Of a stretch of 39,337 bases of DNA, positions 33,401-39,337 are shown piece after piece. A model generated the notes under the pieces. It was not told the DNA's origin. It worked only from the letters and a program-made list of their open reading frames with translations, and did no database searches. The DNA comes from Absicoccus porci (GTDB lineage Bacteria > Bacillota_I > Bacilli_A > Erysipelotrichales > Erysipelotrichaceae). Position 1 is the stretch's first letter; every line of letters starts with the position of its first letter. The DNA lies in the NCBI RefSeq assembly GCF_003725415.1, contig NZ_RJQC01000001.1:758858-798194 (forward strand). Reading direction: 5' to 3'. Both the position numbers and the translations under genes were made by a program.

Positions 33401-34545
33401 AAAGTTACCTCAGTAACTGCGTTGGTCAACGCTTTATCTGTATACCAACCAGTTACGGATTCTTCTGATCCCAATGGTACCGAAACATCGGAAGTCGTAA
33501 TGACATCACCAGGTGCTCCCTCTTTGGTATTGAAAACACGACCTGTCTTATCTGTAAAGAATACATATAACTTTTGTGAAAAGACAGGATATACGTCAAC
33601 TGTCGAAGTCTTCTCAACCGTGACCGGTTTCGTAATATCAAAGTTGGCTTCACTCGCACCTTGACTGGTTGCCCATCCTTTAAAAATATTACCTTCTTTT
33701 TCTGGTGTTTCTGGTGCTGTTAAAATTTCACCATTTTTCACCTTTTGAGTAGAATATACATCACCATTGGCATCGTGGAATTGATACGTCGCCACGGCAG
33801 GATCTTCATCCTCCGTTCCAATACCAGTAATTACATAGATAGAAAAGGCATTGGCTTGAAAAGTTGCGCCTTGTGCGGAAGCATTCTGAGATACGGTTTG
33901 AACGGTACCATTGTCTTCTTGATGGACAACGGTAAAATCTTTACCCTTCAAACTCTCATTTAATTGCATGTTTACTTGTACACCCTGTCCATCTTTTGGC
34001 TCGATTTCTTTGCCCGAAGAATCATAGAATGTAATATCTACACCAATCGCATCTTCTACTTTTTCATTTCCTGTAATCGTTTGTTTCGCAATTTGTGTTG
34101 CTTTCGTACTCGATACAGGCGTGATTGTCATTGTCGTGCCTTCCGGGAATATTCCTTCCACCGCACTGACATGAACCGTTATTTTCCCTGCACTCTTCGA
34201 AAAATTTTGTGCGGGATAGGATACTTTTTCTTCTTCATTGCTTGTTGTGTTTGTATCCTCTTCATTGGTTGCTGTTTGGGTTGTTGGTTCTTCCTGTGGG
34301 GTTGTCTCAACTTCCGTTGTTGCCTGTGGTTCTGTTGTCGTTTGTTCAGACGGAGATGTATCTGTCTTTTGTGGAACATTCGATTCAGTTGTTTGATTCG
34401 CCTCCTCGGTCGATGGCGTTTCTGCCGTTGTTGGTTGTTCTTTAATATCTTCTCCATACGTTGGTGTAACGGAAGAAGTGAACGTTGAAACGACCATACC
34501 GAAAACGATCAAAACACTGAGCAGTTTTTTAATACCTTTCTGCAT
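27436..34545 (-). CDS. Giant secreted InlB/MBG/DUF11-repeat surface protein
   Basis: A 2369-aa protein. Residues 1-31 are a signal peptide (KKLLSVLIVFGMVVSTFTSS). Residues ~32-110 form a Thr/Glu/Pro linker. Residues ~250-1050 hold InlB B-type repeats (GWYTD, FKGWSTTEGG, LYAKW, TYDANGG). Ten YDG modules of the MBG type follow (about 1070-1890). Then come four DUF11-like modules (KVGDTITFTIEVTN; RNGETISYKITVKNTG; LNETIHYTVTVTNNGNV; KGETITYRIKAENDGNV). The C-terminus has a hydrophobic helix (GGTYAAAMLAAAGLLMSL) and a basic tail KRRR, but before it reads TTNTGVATF with no LPXTG. It is likely an adhesin or stalk. GGGAGGA lies 8 nt before the ATG, and a candidate promoter is at 34581-34609. Confidence 0.92.
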   Translation of the reverse strand: MQKGIKKLLSVLIVFGMVVSTFTSSVTPTYGEDIKEQPTTAETPSTEEANQTTESNVPQKTDTSPSEQTTTEPQATTEVETTPQEEPTTQTATNEEDTNTTSNEEEKVSYPAQNFSKSAGKITVHVSAVEGIFPEGTTMTITPVSSTKATQIAKQTITGNEKVEDAIGVDITFYDSSGKEIEPKDGQGVQVNMQLNESLKGKDFTVVHQEDNGTVQTVSQNASAQGATFQANAFSIYVITGIGTEDEDPAVATYQFHDANGDVYSTQKVKNGEILTAPETPEKEGNIFKGWATSQGASEANFDITKPVTVEKTSTVDVYPVFSQKLYVFFTDKTGRVFNTKEGAPGDVITTSDVSVPLGSEESVTGWYTDKALTNAVTEVTLSDHNVTLYPKIEKGHYLYFSTGDNASYIEPEFVAAGKQTQKPNDPTRPGYTFKGWSTTEGGSVNYHFGQMMSDNQTIYAVWSANTDTSYTVIYWKQSINDSKDATDSSKTYDYENSETRTGQTGDVVSPSYSDRNQDYTGFRYNASKSTSVSINGDGTTVLNVYYDRVSMTIHFQERSFWGGTTTLYTFTGLYGQTLEQNGYSWPSPGNGKCWQESDNTILTFLDAFIFDKLTHTTDGNGNQTLTLTKEDYSAVRTIHHYKQNLNGSYTTPTNSTQAGNGSFTFTNKYTGFTVSQYRLGSNGSWTNTSAGQSVRGSRQDLYVRYTRNSYELAFYNYNGVSREESVLYEQSLNSFANYTPARPSGIPDSFTFQGWYKDPETTQKFDFHSVMPAAGLTLYAKWAAPTYTATIHTTMSGDGMTIPIDVQYGEKINPSLLPTVKDADGNILSEGSGTIIMIPENTEWIGWATKDGNNYTTFNLDTQLYSDLVLYPHYLSTQKYTITYDANGGGGSVTDPKHYVNGTYADIQSGKGLTAPNKKSFLYWATDKNGSGTTYYPGDKIEVTGNMTLYAIYGDPAKTTSLTYHSNYPDGVELTKKQTINNSDELENNVSFKAYTNTEAGFAVPNGYYFDGWKDSSGKSIQAGETILVDNTSDNDLYAQWKKKKSLVIQVTGNEASHVYDGKSHSASGYTLSYTVDGKATSGLPSGLTLDESAAQAKAATGKKAGTYAMGLTAGDFEVTGNDLNKYSISIQVSDGHLLVTKRQVTLTSESATKKYDGKALTKPDVTVSGAGFVDDEVSNIKATGSITKVGSTKNTITYTENSDFDKENYDINIKEGTLTITQNIDEIVVTAHNASKIYDGTPLTESNYKVKGLPDGFTAKVTTSGSITDFGEINNVIQTVVIKDSDGKDVTDQFANIVQKNGILTITKRHVTLISESASKAYDGKELTKPDVTVGGDGFVEGEVSDIKAIGSITEVGNVANTITYTTHDGFKESNYEITKNEGTLTITPNTDKITVTAKSNEKTYDGKALSQDGYKVTGLPDGFTVKVTTEGSITDVGSTENKIASVKILKGDEDVTDQFSNIETKNGTLTVNKRKVNLTSDSASKAYDGTALKSSDVTVTGDGFVEGEADNIRATGSITKVGSTTNTIAYDTHDGFKERNYEITKNEGTLTITPNTDKITVTAKSNEKTYDGKALSQDGYKVTGLPDGFTVKVTTEGSITDVGSTENKIASVKILKGDEDVTDQFSNIETKNGTLTVNKRKVNLTSDSASKAYDGTALKSSDVTVTGDGFVEGEADNIRATGSITKVGSTTNTIAYDTHDGFKERNYEITKNEGTLTITPNTDKITVTAKSNEKTYDGKALSQDGYKVTGLPDGFTVKVTTEGSITDVGSTENKIASVKILKGDEDVTDQFSNIETKNGTLTVNPRKVTLTSESDSKTYDGTPLTNSKVTVCGDGFVEGEVSDIKATGSQMYVGSSDNDITYKKEKNFKDKNYIITLNKGKLTVTDKDVPSDLVVTKKHDSKTYKVGDTITFTIEVTNIYDKAKTITIVEQDDVQITGEKVFTNVAPGATVKTTATHVVTKEDVDAKEYKNVVTAKFDGGKDFDGHDKEDQFDRLEISKTVTSTPKDGQLYRNGETISYKITVKNTGTTVAKNVNVTDDLTGLNETVDELGAGEEKSFDTTYVVTDKDVRAGHIKNVATATSDGNDPVKDEVDTPVETAKPSLIVEKTSDKDHPVKLNETIHYTVTVTNNGNVTIENVTVDDELTDNHWKAGTLKPGESKTFDTQYTVKAEDIAKGKVVNVATADGRDSTGDKPDVTPGEVMNETEKSQPHLTLTKTTTSTPQNKDGYTKGETITYRIKAENDGNVELRDIKVEDPLTKDIWSIESLQPGESKTWTTSYIVTEADQVKGSVVNDVTATAKTSKGDDPIIVPGHTSDKVLTPAKVTKETKNNDTTNTGVATFGGTYAAAMLAAAGLLMSLKRRRDDE
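29132..30412. repeat. 498-bp tandem repeat, about 2.6 copies, inside the surface-protein gene
   Basis: Units at 29132-29629 and 29630-30127 plus a partial third to about 30412 are almost identical at the DNA level; the one difference noticed is GTAACAG near 29357 versus GTGACAG at the matching points 29857 and 30355. Each unit encodes 166 residues, two YDG modules (KTYDGKALSQDG and KAYDGTALKSSD). Beyond the third partial copy the sequence diverges quickly. This points to recent unequal recombination. Confidence 0.93.
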
Positions 34546-34955
34546 CAGTAGTCCTCCCTCTTAAAATTGTTGTTCAAAAAATAATACAAAAATACGCTCT
34601 TTCATTGAATGATTGTTCTGTTCTTTTTTACTGAATCTGAAATAGGATACACTTCGAATTTTTGGTTTTCTTTCGATATCTTTCTATTGTGTATTTTGCA
34701 TACACCATATGGGGTTGATTCTATTTTTTTTACAATTCATTGATTTAATTTCATTTTTAATTTTGATTTACAGCTATTTTTTTGCCGATGTGATCAACCA
34801 ATTTTTTTCACTTCATTGTGTTCTTATTTATTGTTTCTATTTTACTTAACGATATCTTCTCTGTTCATTTGTTATTGCAATCCATTGGATGCTCTATATC
34901 TGAATTCGAAATCGTAACCTGCCGATTCTCTTTCATCGCTCCTTTCTCTTTTTCG
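34546..34955. other. AT-rich intergenic region with a likely surface-gene promoter
   Basis: No convincing gene lies in these ~400 bases. On the minus strand TATTAT (complement of 34581-34586) and TTCAAT (complement of 34604-34609), 17 nt apart, could drive the surface-protein gene. A 23-codon minus-strand frame (34865-34936, MKENRQVTISNSDIEHPMDC...) has AAAGGAG only 2 nt before its ATG and may be the remnant of a gene divergent from the duplicated gene to the right. Confidence 0.5.
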
Positions 34956-35183
34956 TATATATAATTGCGGTAGGAATTTGTACTTTATTTATTTTCACTT
35001 ATTATTTTAGCATACATTGATTTTTTTGATAAATATTTTGGCTAAATTCACCATAAATGTTGCTAGATAAGTAAATGACATCATATATGTCAATATTAGA
35101 TCTATGATTGAGTTGTAAAGAAGGTTGAGGTGCCTGTTATGACTCAAAGATCCAGATTGATCGATAGGATATCCAGTATTCCC
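34956..35183 (+). repeat. Left copy of a ~228-bp direct repeat flanking the accessory island
   Basis: It is nearly identical to 39012-39238 (two changes near 34970, a small change with a 1-nt indel near 34995, one change near 35023; the final ~155 bases look identical). It carries an upstream region, a GAGGTG ribosome site and the first 15 codons of a gene (MTQRSRLIDRISSIP). Homology stops abruptly after CCC at 35183. Confidence 0.9.
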
Positions 35184-35258
35184 TCAAGAAACTTTACAAA
35201 ATGCCGTTTGGTTCGCTATTCTTCTCTAATTGCCTCAAAGTTTTCTTATACCTTTTAA
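35139..35258 (+). pseudogene. 5' fragment of an unrecognised gene, truncated
   Basis: The first 15 codons equal those of the gene starting at 39194; after 35183 the frame runs into unrelated sequence, overlaps the end of the Ntn-hydrolase gene and stops at 35256. It is a broken duplicate of the right-edge gene. Confidence 0.75.
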
Positions 35259-36353
35259 TGAATCATAACTCCACTTGTTTCTAAAATCTCTTTTTAAAGC
35301 GATTTGTGCAGTAGCGTTAAAATCAGAAAATGGATTAAGAGCAGAAATATTTTCATATACAACAGACCATTGTGTATTACTTGTCGCATCGTCTCCAGGA
35401 AGCTGTGCGCTTGCTTTTAAAGCTTCCCAGACCTCATCATTTCCACAATTATTATTGTGTTTGTCTATGATATCCAACACAGCATTATACCTGTCTTTTC
35501 CATGTCCATAGATGCCATTTTTCTTTCCCGGTGCAACTTTATCTATATAGTTTATAAAGAAATTCGTAGCACACTGTAATTCTTCTTTGTGTCCATAGCT
35601 TTTAACTTCATATATAGATTTAAACGTTCGATTTCCAGATTCATCATCATAAATATATTCAACAACACGGCAGTTGCCATCTGCATCAAGTATAAAGAAA
35701 TGATAATCTCTCCCTCCTGTGGCATACATATTATATCTTTCTAATATTCTTACAGCATGATCCGCACTATCTGCTTCATCTAATACAGCTCTAATCGCCA
35801 ATGTTGTCGCAATCGTAGACTTATTATCATCATGCTCAAATACTGGCTCACTATCAAGAGTCAGGACGGCTATAGAAACTCCTGCACTGTTTATCCCATC
35901 CAAACAAATAAAAGGAGCCGCTAAACATGCATATTTTTCATAGTTATTGTCCAAATGATTTGCATGAATATTATCTAATGCTGCAAAGGCAACAGAAGAA
36001 TGCATGCCTTTTGGATGGCACTTAACAAGCATACACGAAGTATCATTTTTAAAATCATAGTTTCTGCCCATTCTGACGGTGTTATTATCTACCATTTTAA
36101 AAGCAGTACATCCAAAAGAATTAAAATCAATTTTTCCAGGAATTCCCATTGCTTCTCTGAAAATAGCGGCACTTACTATTTGGTCATTCAATATTGGATG
36201 CTCCGAATGATTATACGTGCTAATCTCATTAATAATCTGAATCAAATTGTATTCATACCTTATGTCCATTTGAAACAAATTATAGTTAGCATAATCCGTT
36301 ACAGGCTTAATGCTGTTGACCGTAGATTTACGTTCATCATCTAATTTCAACAT
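35235..36353 (-). CDS. Choloylglycine-hydrolase-family (Ntn) amidase / C45-like acyltransferase
   Basis: A 372-aa Ntn hydrolase. Cys82 in DFNSFGCTAFKMVDNN is the expected nucleophile, preceded by a long N-terminal segment that would be removed autocatalytically if it follows the C45/linear-amide pattern. GRNYDF nearby, LDGINSAGVSIAVLTLD, TTLAIRAVLDEADSADHAVR and FFILDADGNCRVVEY match linear amide C-N hydrolases. True bile-salt hydrolases start with the Cys at residue 2 (MCT), so bile acid is not the obvious substrate; N-acyl amides or penicillin-like amides are possible. There is no signal peptide. AGGGGG before the ATG at 36353 sets the start. The neighbouring LuxR-type gene is a likely regulator. 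Confidence 0.8.
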   Translation of the reverse strand: MLKLDDERKSTVNSIKPVTDYANYNLFQMDIRYEYNLIQIINEISTYNHSEHPILNDQIVSAAIFREAMGIPGKIDFNSFGCTAFKMVDNNTVRMGRNYDFKNDTSCMLVKCHPKGMHSSVAFAALDNIHANHLDNNYEKYACLAAPFICLDGINSAGVSIAVLTLDSEPVFEHDDNKSTIATTLAIRAVLDEADSADHAVRILERYNMYATGGRDYHFFILDADGNCRVVEYIYDDESGNRTFKSIYEVKSYGHKEELQCATNFFINYIDKVAPGKKNGIYGHGKDRYNAVLDIIDKHNNNCGNDEVWEALKASAQLPGDDATSNTQWSVVYENISALNPFSDFNATAQIALKRDFRNKWSYDSLKGIRKL

Positions 36354-36463
36354 AATACCCCCTATAAATATCAAATTTTGTTGGTGATTTCTGTATAAAA
36401 AAATTTTATCATATTGACTTCTTCAACGTAATCTCCGTTTCGATACCAAAAAGTATATTCTGC

Positions 36464-37465
36464 CTATTTCAGCATATGATTTTTTAATTCATCCCTCTTT
36501 TTTATATTCAGTTTCACATAAATCCTGCTCAGATAAGTTTTAACCGTATTTGGTGAAAATCCCAGATAATCGGCGATTTCCTGGTTATTCCAGTCACGGC
36601 TTGCCAGCATGGCAATCGAAAATTCCACGGTGGATAATGCGTCCGTTACTGAATTTTCTGACATCGGATTGTGGATTGCCATCCATCCCCTGCTAAATGC
36701 AATGACTTTATCAGATAATTTGTTATACAGTTCTGAATCTTCCTTGCGGATACATGACTCAAGAAGTCCCTGCAGCAAACCATGATGTTCAATAAAAGGT
36801 TCCAGAAATTCGTCTTCTTTCGCCATATTCCATGCCACCATCAATGCATCTTTTGCTTTCTGCTGATATTTCAGATTCATTTGACACATTGCAATCATAC
36901 AATACAGATAAATCATACTAATAGGATATGTACCATTCCTGAACATTAGTACCGCCTCACAAATTCCAAGTGCTCTTCCATACTCTCCTTTTAAATATGC
37001 CATGTGGGCTGTTACATAAGCAGAAAACATCTTAATTCCAGGCGGCAATGTTGGTGCATAAAGCCCCACATCCGGAAGTTCATTTACAGGAAGATGTAAA
37101 AGTACAGAAGACATATATCCCGCAAATACACTGATAGCCCTATTCTCAGCGGATGAAGGATTTTTCATTTCTTTTTCAAGACATTCCTGAATCTCCCTCA
37201 TCCCTTTTCTGGAAGCAACTGCTCTGCCAAGTGTCATATTAGAATATACATATAACAGGCAGGATGACATCTTCAGTTTTATATTATGGCTCACCAGGTA
37301 ACGTTCTGCTATATGACTGCATTTTTCTGCCTGTCCGGTAAAATAATAATATTCAGCACGTGCAATCTCCTGAAAATCCCTGTCTTCAAAACCAGCTACT
37401 ATCTTATTCGCTTCACCCGGTTGAAACGATGAATTGATCAACGGAAGGATACTATACTCACTCAT
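36464..37465 (-). CDS. LuxR-type helix-turn-helix regulator
   Basis: A 333-aa protein with a C-terminal LuxR HTH (about residues 275-330: SRDWNNQEIADYLGFSPNTV, then KTYLSRIYVKLNIKKRDEL). The N-terminal ~250 residues are helical with TPR-like pairs (GRALGICEAVLMFRN; YQQKAKDALMVAWNMAKEDE), as in the MalT-like regulator group but without its ATPase domain. Possibly the 3' part of a larger regulator, though GGAGGTG 7 nt before the ATG supports a complete gene. It lies 110 nt upstream of the Ntn hydrolase in the same direction. Base usage looks less AT-rich than the core genes, so horizontal transfer is likely. Confidence 0.82.
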   Translation of the reverse strand: MSEYSILPLINSSFQPGEANKIVAGFEDRDFQEIARAEYYYFTGQAEKCSHIAERYLVSHNIKLKMSSCLLYVYSNMTLGRAVASRKGMREIQECLEKEMKNPSSAENRAISVFAGYMSSVLLHLPVNELPDVGLYAPTLPPGIKMFSAYVTAHMAYLKGEYGRALGICEAVLMFRNGTYPISMIYLYCMIAMCQMNLKYQQKAKDALMVAWNMAKEDEFLEPFIEHHGLLQGLLESCIRKEDSELYNKLSDKVIAFSRGWMAIHNPMSENSVTDALSTVEFSIAMLASRDWNNQEIADYLGFSPNTVKTYLSRIYVKLNIKKRDELKNHMLK

Positions 37466-37639
37466 GATTATGCACCTCCAACAATTTCTTACAAATAACT
37501 TTTATACTCAGCATAAGATTATCTCCTTTCCGAATATTTTACCTGAATTATTCATGAGCATATAAAAATGCTCAATACTGCAAAGCCTTGAAACAGTTTC
37601 CTTGAATTCAATCGAATCATCCCCAAAAATGTACAGACT
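37466..37639. other. Gap between the LuxR-type gene and the IS1380 remnant
   Basis: No gene is visible. The sequence is AT-rich and leads into the presumed left end of the IS element at about 37640 (ACCCCCTGTGAAGC). Confidence 0.4.
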
Positions 37640-38999
37640 ACCCCCTGTGAAGCTTGATTAAGTTACTTTGGAACTGTCAAGGTACGTTAATAGTTTCTAT
37701 TCCAACTGTACAAACAGCTGATGGATATTTGCCAATGTCCTGTAGAACTCCTTTTTATAAGGACAGCTGCTATACAGTTTAAATATGATAGATCTTGCTG
37801 AATGGATTGCCCTTGCAGCAATCTTTATTAGCTTTAAGCGAATGGTGTCCACCTGTTGCTTCCGCATACTGGCTGGCAGTACCAGTCGCTTGAACCAATT
37901 GAATAGGTTGTAGGCAAGCATATGAAGTCTCATACGGTTTGCATTTACTATTTTGGAATGACTGCTGACAGCAGCAAAGTCAAATCCACTTTTGCTTTTC
38001 TTAATGAAGTTTTCCATCTTTCCCCTACCACAATAAAACTGGATGATCTGATAAGGTTCCATATCCATGTTTGTAACAAAAAAGTGTACATGTGTGTCAG
38101 CTGTCCGTATGGTTTCTCAATTTTGAAAACTACACGTCTTGGATATTTCCATGAACCTGCCTGATACATAAATTCGCCATAAGTTAATGCATAGCTGATC
38201 TGATCCTTTTGAGTGGTTTGGTACAAATCTTCCTATTTGTCTGAAGCCAGGGCAATGAGTGCGAGATTCTGTTTTAAACGGATAGCATAGGAGCAGCCAT
38301 TACTCTCACAGGTTTCATAAAGTTTTGGGGAAGAGAATCCGCTGTCGCCACGAAGATAAGTTTTAATGCCCCTTTCCAGGTATTCCTGAAAAATAGATTC
38401 CATAAATTTATCTGCCCCATTGCTGCAATGGAGCGTTCCATCTCGGAGTTCCGCTTTTAATCAGGTCTCCAGTCAGTCCGTCATAGCATAGTAATGGATG
38501 ATATCCATGTGCCTGATAATGGAAGTTGAATCCTTCTCCTTCCTGCCTGCCATAAGTACCAAAAAGAGTGCTGTCTAAATCCAGAAGCACATGCTCCGGG
38601 CATTTTATGGAATAAATGATATCCCTAAGATTTTTATCAATGTCATTAAACTGTACCAGAGTATCTTCATCCATACGGTTGAAAAATCTTGATAATGTTG
38701 GCTACGATGCCAGACTTTCTTTATCAAGAATGACATTGAAAACAGGATCCAGAGTCAGTTCATCCGCACAGTCATCCTGAAAATATGCAGAGATGATCTG
38801 ATAGATCATCTGTAATAAGTTTTCATGGTCTTTGTGAAACCGGATAGACTTATCATTGGTTTAAACTTTTTTTTGATCAGCTTTGTAAAGCCGATCTTTG
38901 CAGCGAATTCTTTTATCAAAAGAAGACCTGCATCGGAGGATAGATCACCTCCATCAAAATTTATTTTAATTTGCCTATTGCTTTGAAGTGAAAAGGGGT
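37640..38999 (-). mobile_element. Decayed IS1380-family insertion sequence
   Basis: The transposase remnant (see the pseudogene entry) is bounded by ACCCCCTGTGAAGC at about 37640 and, reading inward from the right, ACCCCTTTTCACTTC at about 38999. The ends share the ACCCC start and a loosely similar continuation, so the boundaries are approximate. It lies just inside the right direct-repeat copy. Confidence 0.6.
37697..38996 (-). pseudogene. IS1380-family transposase, multiply disrupted
   Basis: Pieces in three frames read as one transposase. The N-terminus is KINFDGGDLSSDAGLLLIKE, then comes LLDLDSTLFGTYGRQEGEGF with HYQAHGYHPLLCYDGLTGDL, then YLRGDSGFSSPKLYE, and at the end KIVNANRMRLHMLAYNLFNW. 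The DST and GDSGF motifs carry catalytic Asp residues of the DDE fold. Frame changes occur near 38860, 38450 and 38070, and in-frame stops lie at about 38702 and 38233. It cannot make an active transposase. Confidence 0.85.
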
Positions 39000-39011
39000 T
39001 TACAAAATAAA

Positions 39012-39238
39012 TATATATAATTGCGATTGGAATTTGTACTTTATTTATTTTACCTATTATTTTAGCATACATTGATTATTTTGATAAATATTTTGGCTAA
39101 ATTCACCATAAATGTTGCTAGATAAGTAAATGACATCATATATGTCAATATTAGATCTATGATTGAGTTGTAAAGAAGGTTGAGGTGCCTGTTATGACTC
39201 AAAGATCCAGATTGATCGATAGGATATCCAGTATTCCC
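39012..39238 (+). repeat. Right copy of the ~228-bp direct repeat
   Basis: Same sequence as 34956-35183, 4055 bp further on. It holds the presumed promoter region, GAGGTG, and the first codons of an apparently intact gene. Confidence 0.9.
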
Positions 39239-39337
39239 GAAAATAGAATTCATCCTGTATACGATGAGATTTATCTGATATTGAAACAAAATCTTACAGA
39301 TGATGATAAACCAATTACCATTGTTTGCTGTCCTCAT
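39194..39337 (+). CDS. 5' end of an unrecognised gene running off the window
   Basis: The ATG at 39194 follows GAGGTG by 6 nt. The 48 visible residues begin MTQRSRLIDRISSIPENRIH, continue with PVYDEIYLILKQNLTDDDK, and reach PITIVCCPH at the window edge. There is no signal peptide. I do not recognise the family. The same start is duplicated and broken at 35139, so this is probably the original, intact locus. Confidence 0.7.
   Translation, partial: MTQRSRLIDRISSIPENRIHPVYDEIYLILKQNLTDDDKPITIVCCPH

Noticed and set aside
33964..34488. 174-aa Cys/Arg/Phe-rich plus-strand frame
   Set aside because: Antisense to the signal peptide and Thr/Glu linker of the surface protein; composition is a by-product of that region.
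34865..34936. 23-codon minus-strand peptide with a strong ribosome site
   Set aside because: The AAAGGAG lies only 2 nt from the ATG, the frame is very short and no conservation can be judged; noted only as a possible gene remnant.
35235..36353. Classical bile-salt hydrolase
   Set aside because: True bile-salt hydrolases begin Met-Cys with the nucleophile at residue 2; here the candidate Cys is at about residue 82 after a long N-terminal segment.

Overview
The window comes from a low-GC Gram-positive bacterium. Supporting signs are the der-gpsA-hup gene order, a DegV protein, T-box leaders in front of aminoacyl-tRNA synthetase genes, a comG competence-pilus operon, long-form HPF, and a very large secreted MBG/InlB-repeat surface protein. 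The mix (Erysipelotrichia-like housekeeping genes, EF-P with a Mollicutes-like loop, a B12-dependent methionine synthase with a detached activation domain) suggests a gut Erysipelotrichaceae/Coprobacillaceae-type member of the Bacillota. That placement is inference; there is no rRNA in the window. No tRNA, rRNA or CRISPR array was seen.

Layout. Positions 1-399 hold the tail of an unidentified gene and a long imperfect inverted repeat. Positions 400-8028 are minus-strand housekeeping genes: a HicB-like ORF plus manA; an operon of a Lys-rich membrane protein, cmk, der, gpsA and hup; vanZ-like plus degV; and efp. At 8301-11594 an old-yellow-enzyme/dienoyl-CoA reductase-like flavoenzyme is divergent from a PucR/CdaR-type regulator, with a 21-nt perfect palindrome at the regulator's promoter. 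Then follow hpf, a DUF4405-type membrane protein with a radical SAM gene, and tyrS behind a Tyr T-box. Positions 15431-19327 are a plus-strand methionine operon: metF, a free-standing MetH activation domain, and a MetH lacking that domain. Facing it on the minus strand is leuS (Leu T-box), followed by a DUF4430 protein and an ECF-transporter-like S component. Given the MetH neighbour, these last two are a candidate B12 uptake pair.

Positions 23037-26463 hold a complete but divergent comG operon (GA, GB, GC, GD, a tiny GE, GF, a GG-like gene). Upstream of it are a metallo-beta-lactamase-fold hydrolase and rpmG. Positions 27436-34545 encode a 2369-residue secreted protein with InlB-type repeats, ten YDG (MBG-like) modules including a 498-bp unit repeated about 2.6 times almost identically, and four DUF11-like modules. 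It has a membrane anchor but no LPXTG.

Positions 34956-39238 are an accessory island. A choloylglycine-hydrolase-family (Ntn) gene, a LuxR-type regulator and a decayed IS1380-family element lie between two direct copies of a ~228-bp sequence. Each copy carries the promoter region and first codons of the same unrecognised gene. The left copy is broken after 15 codons; the right copy runs intact off the window edge.
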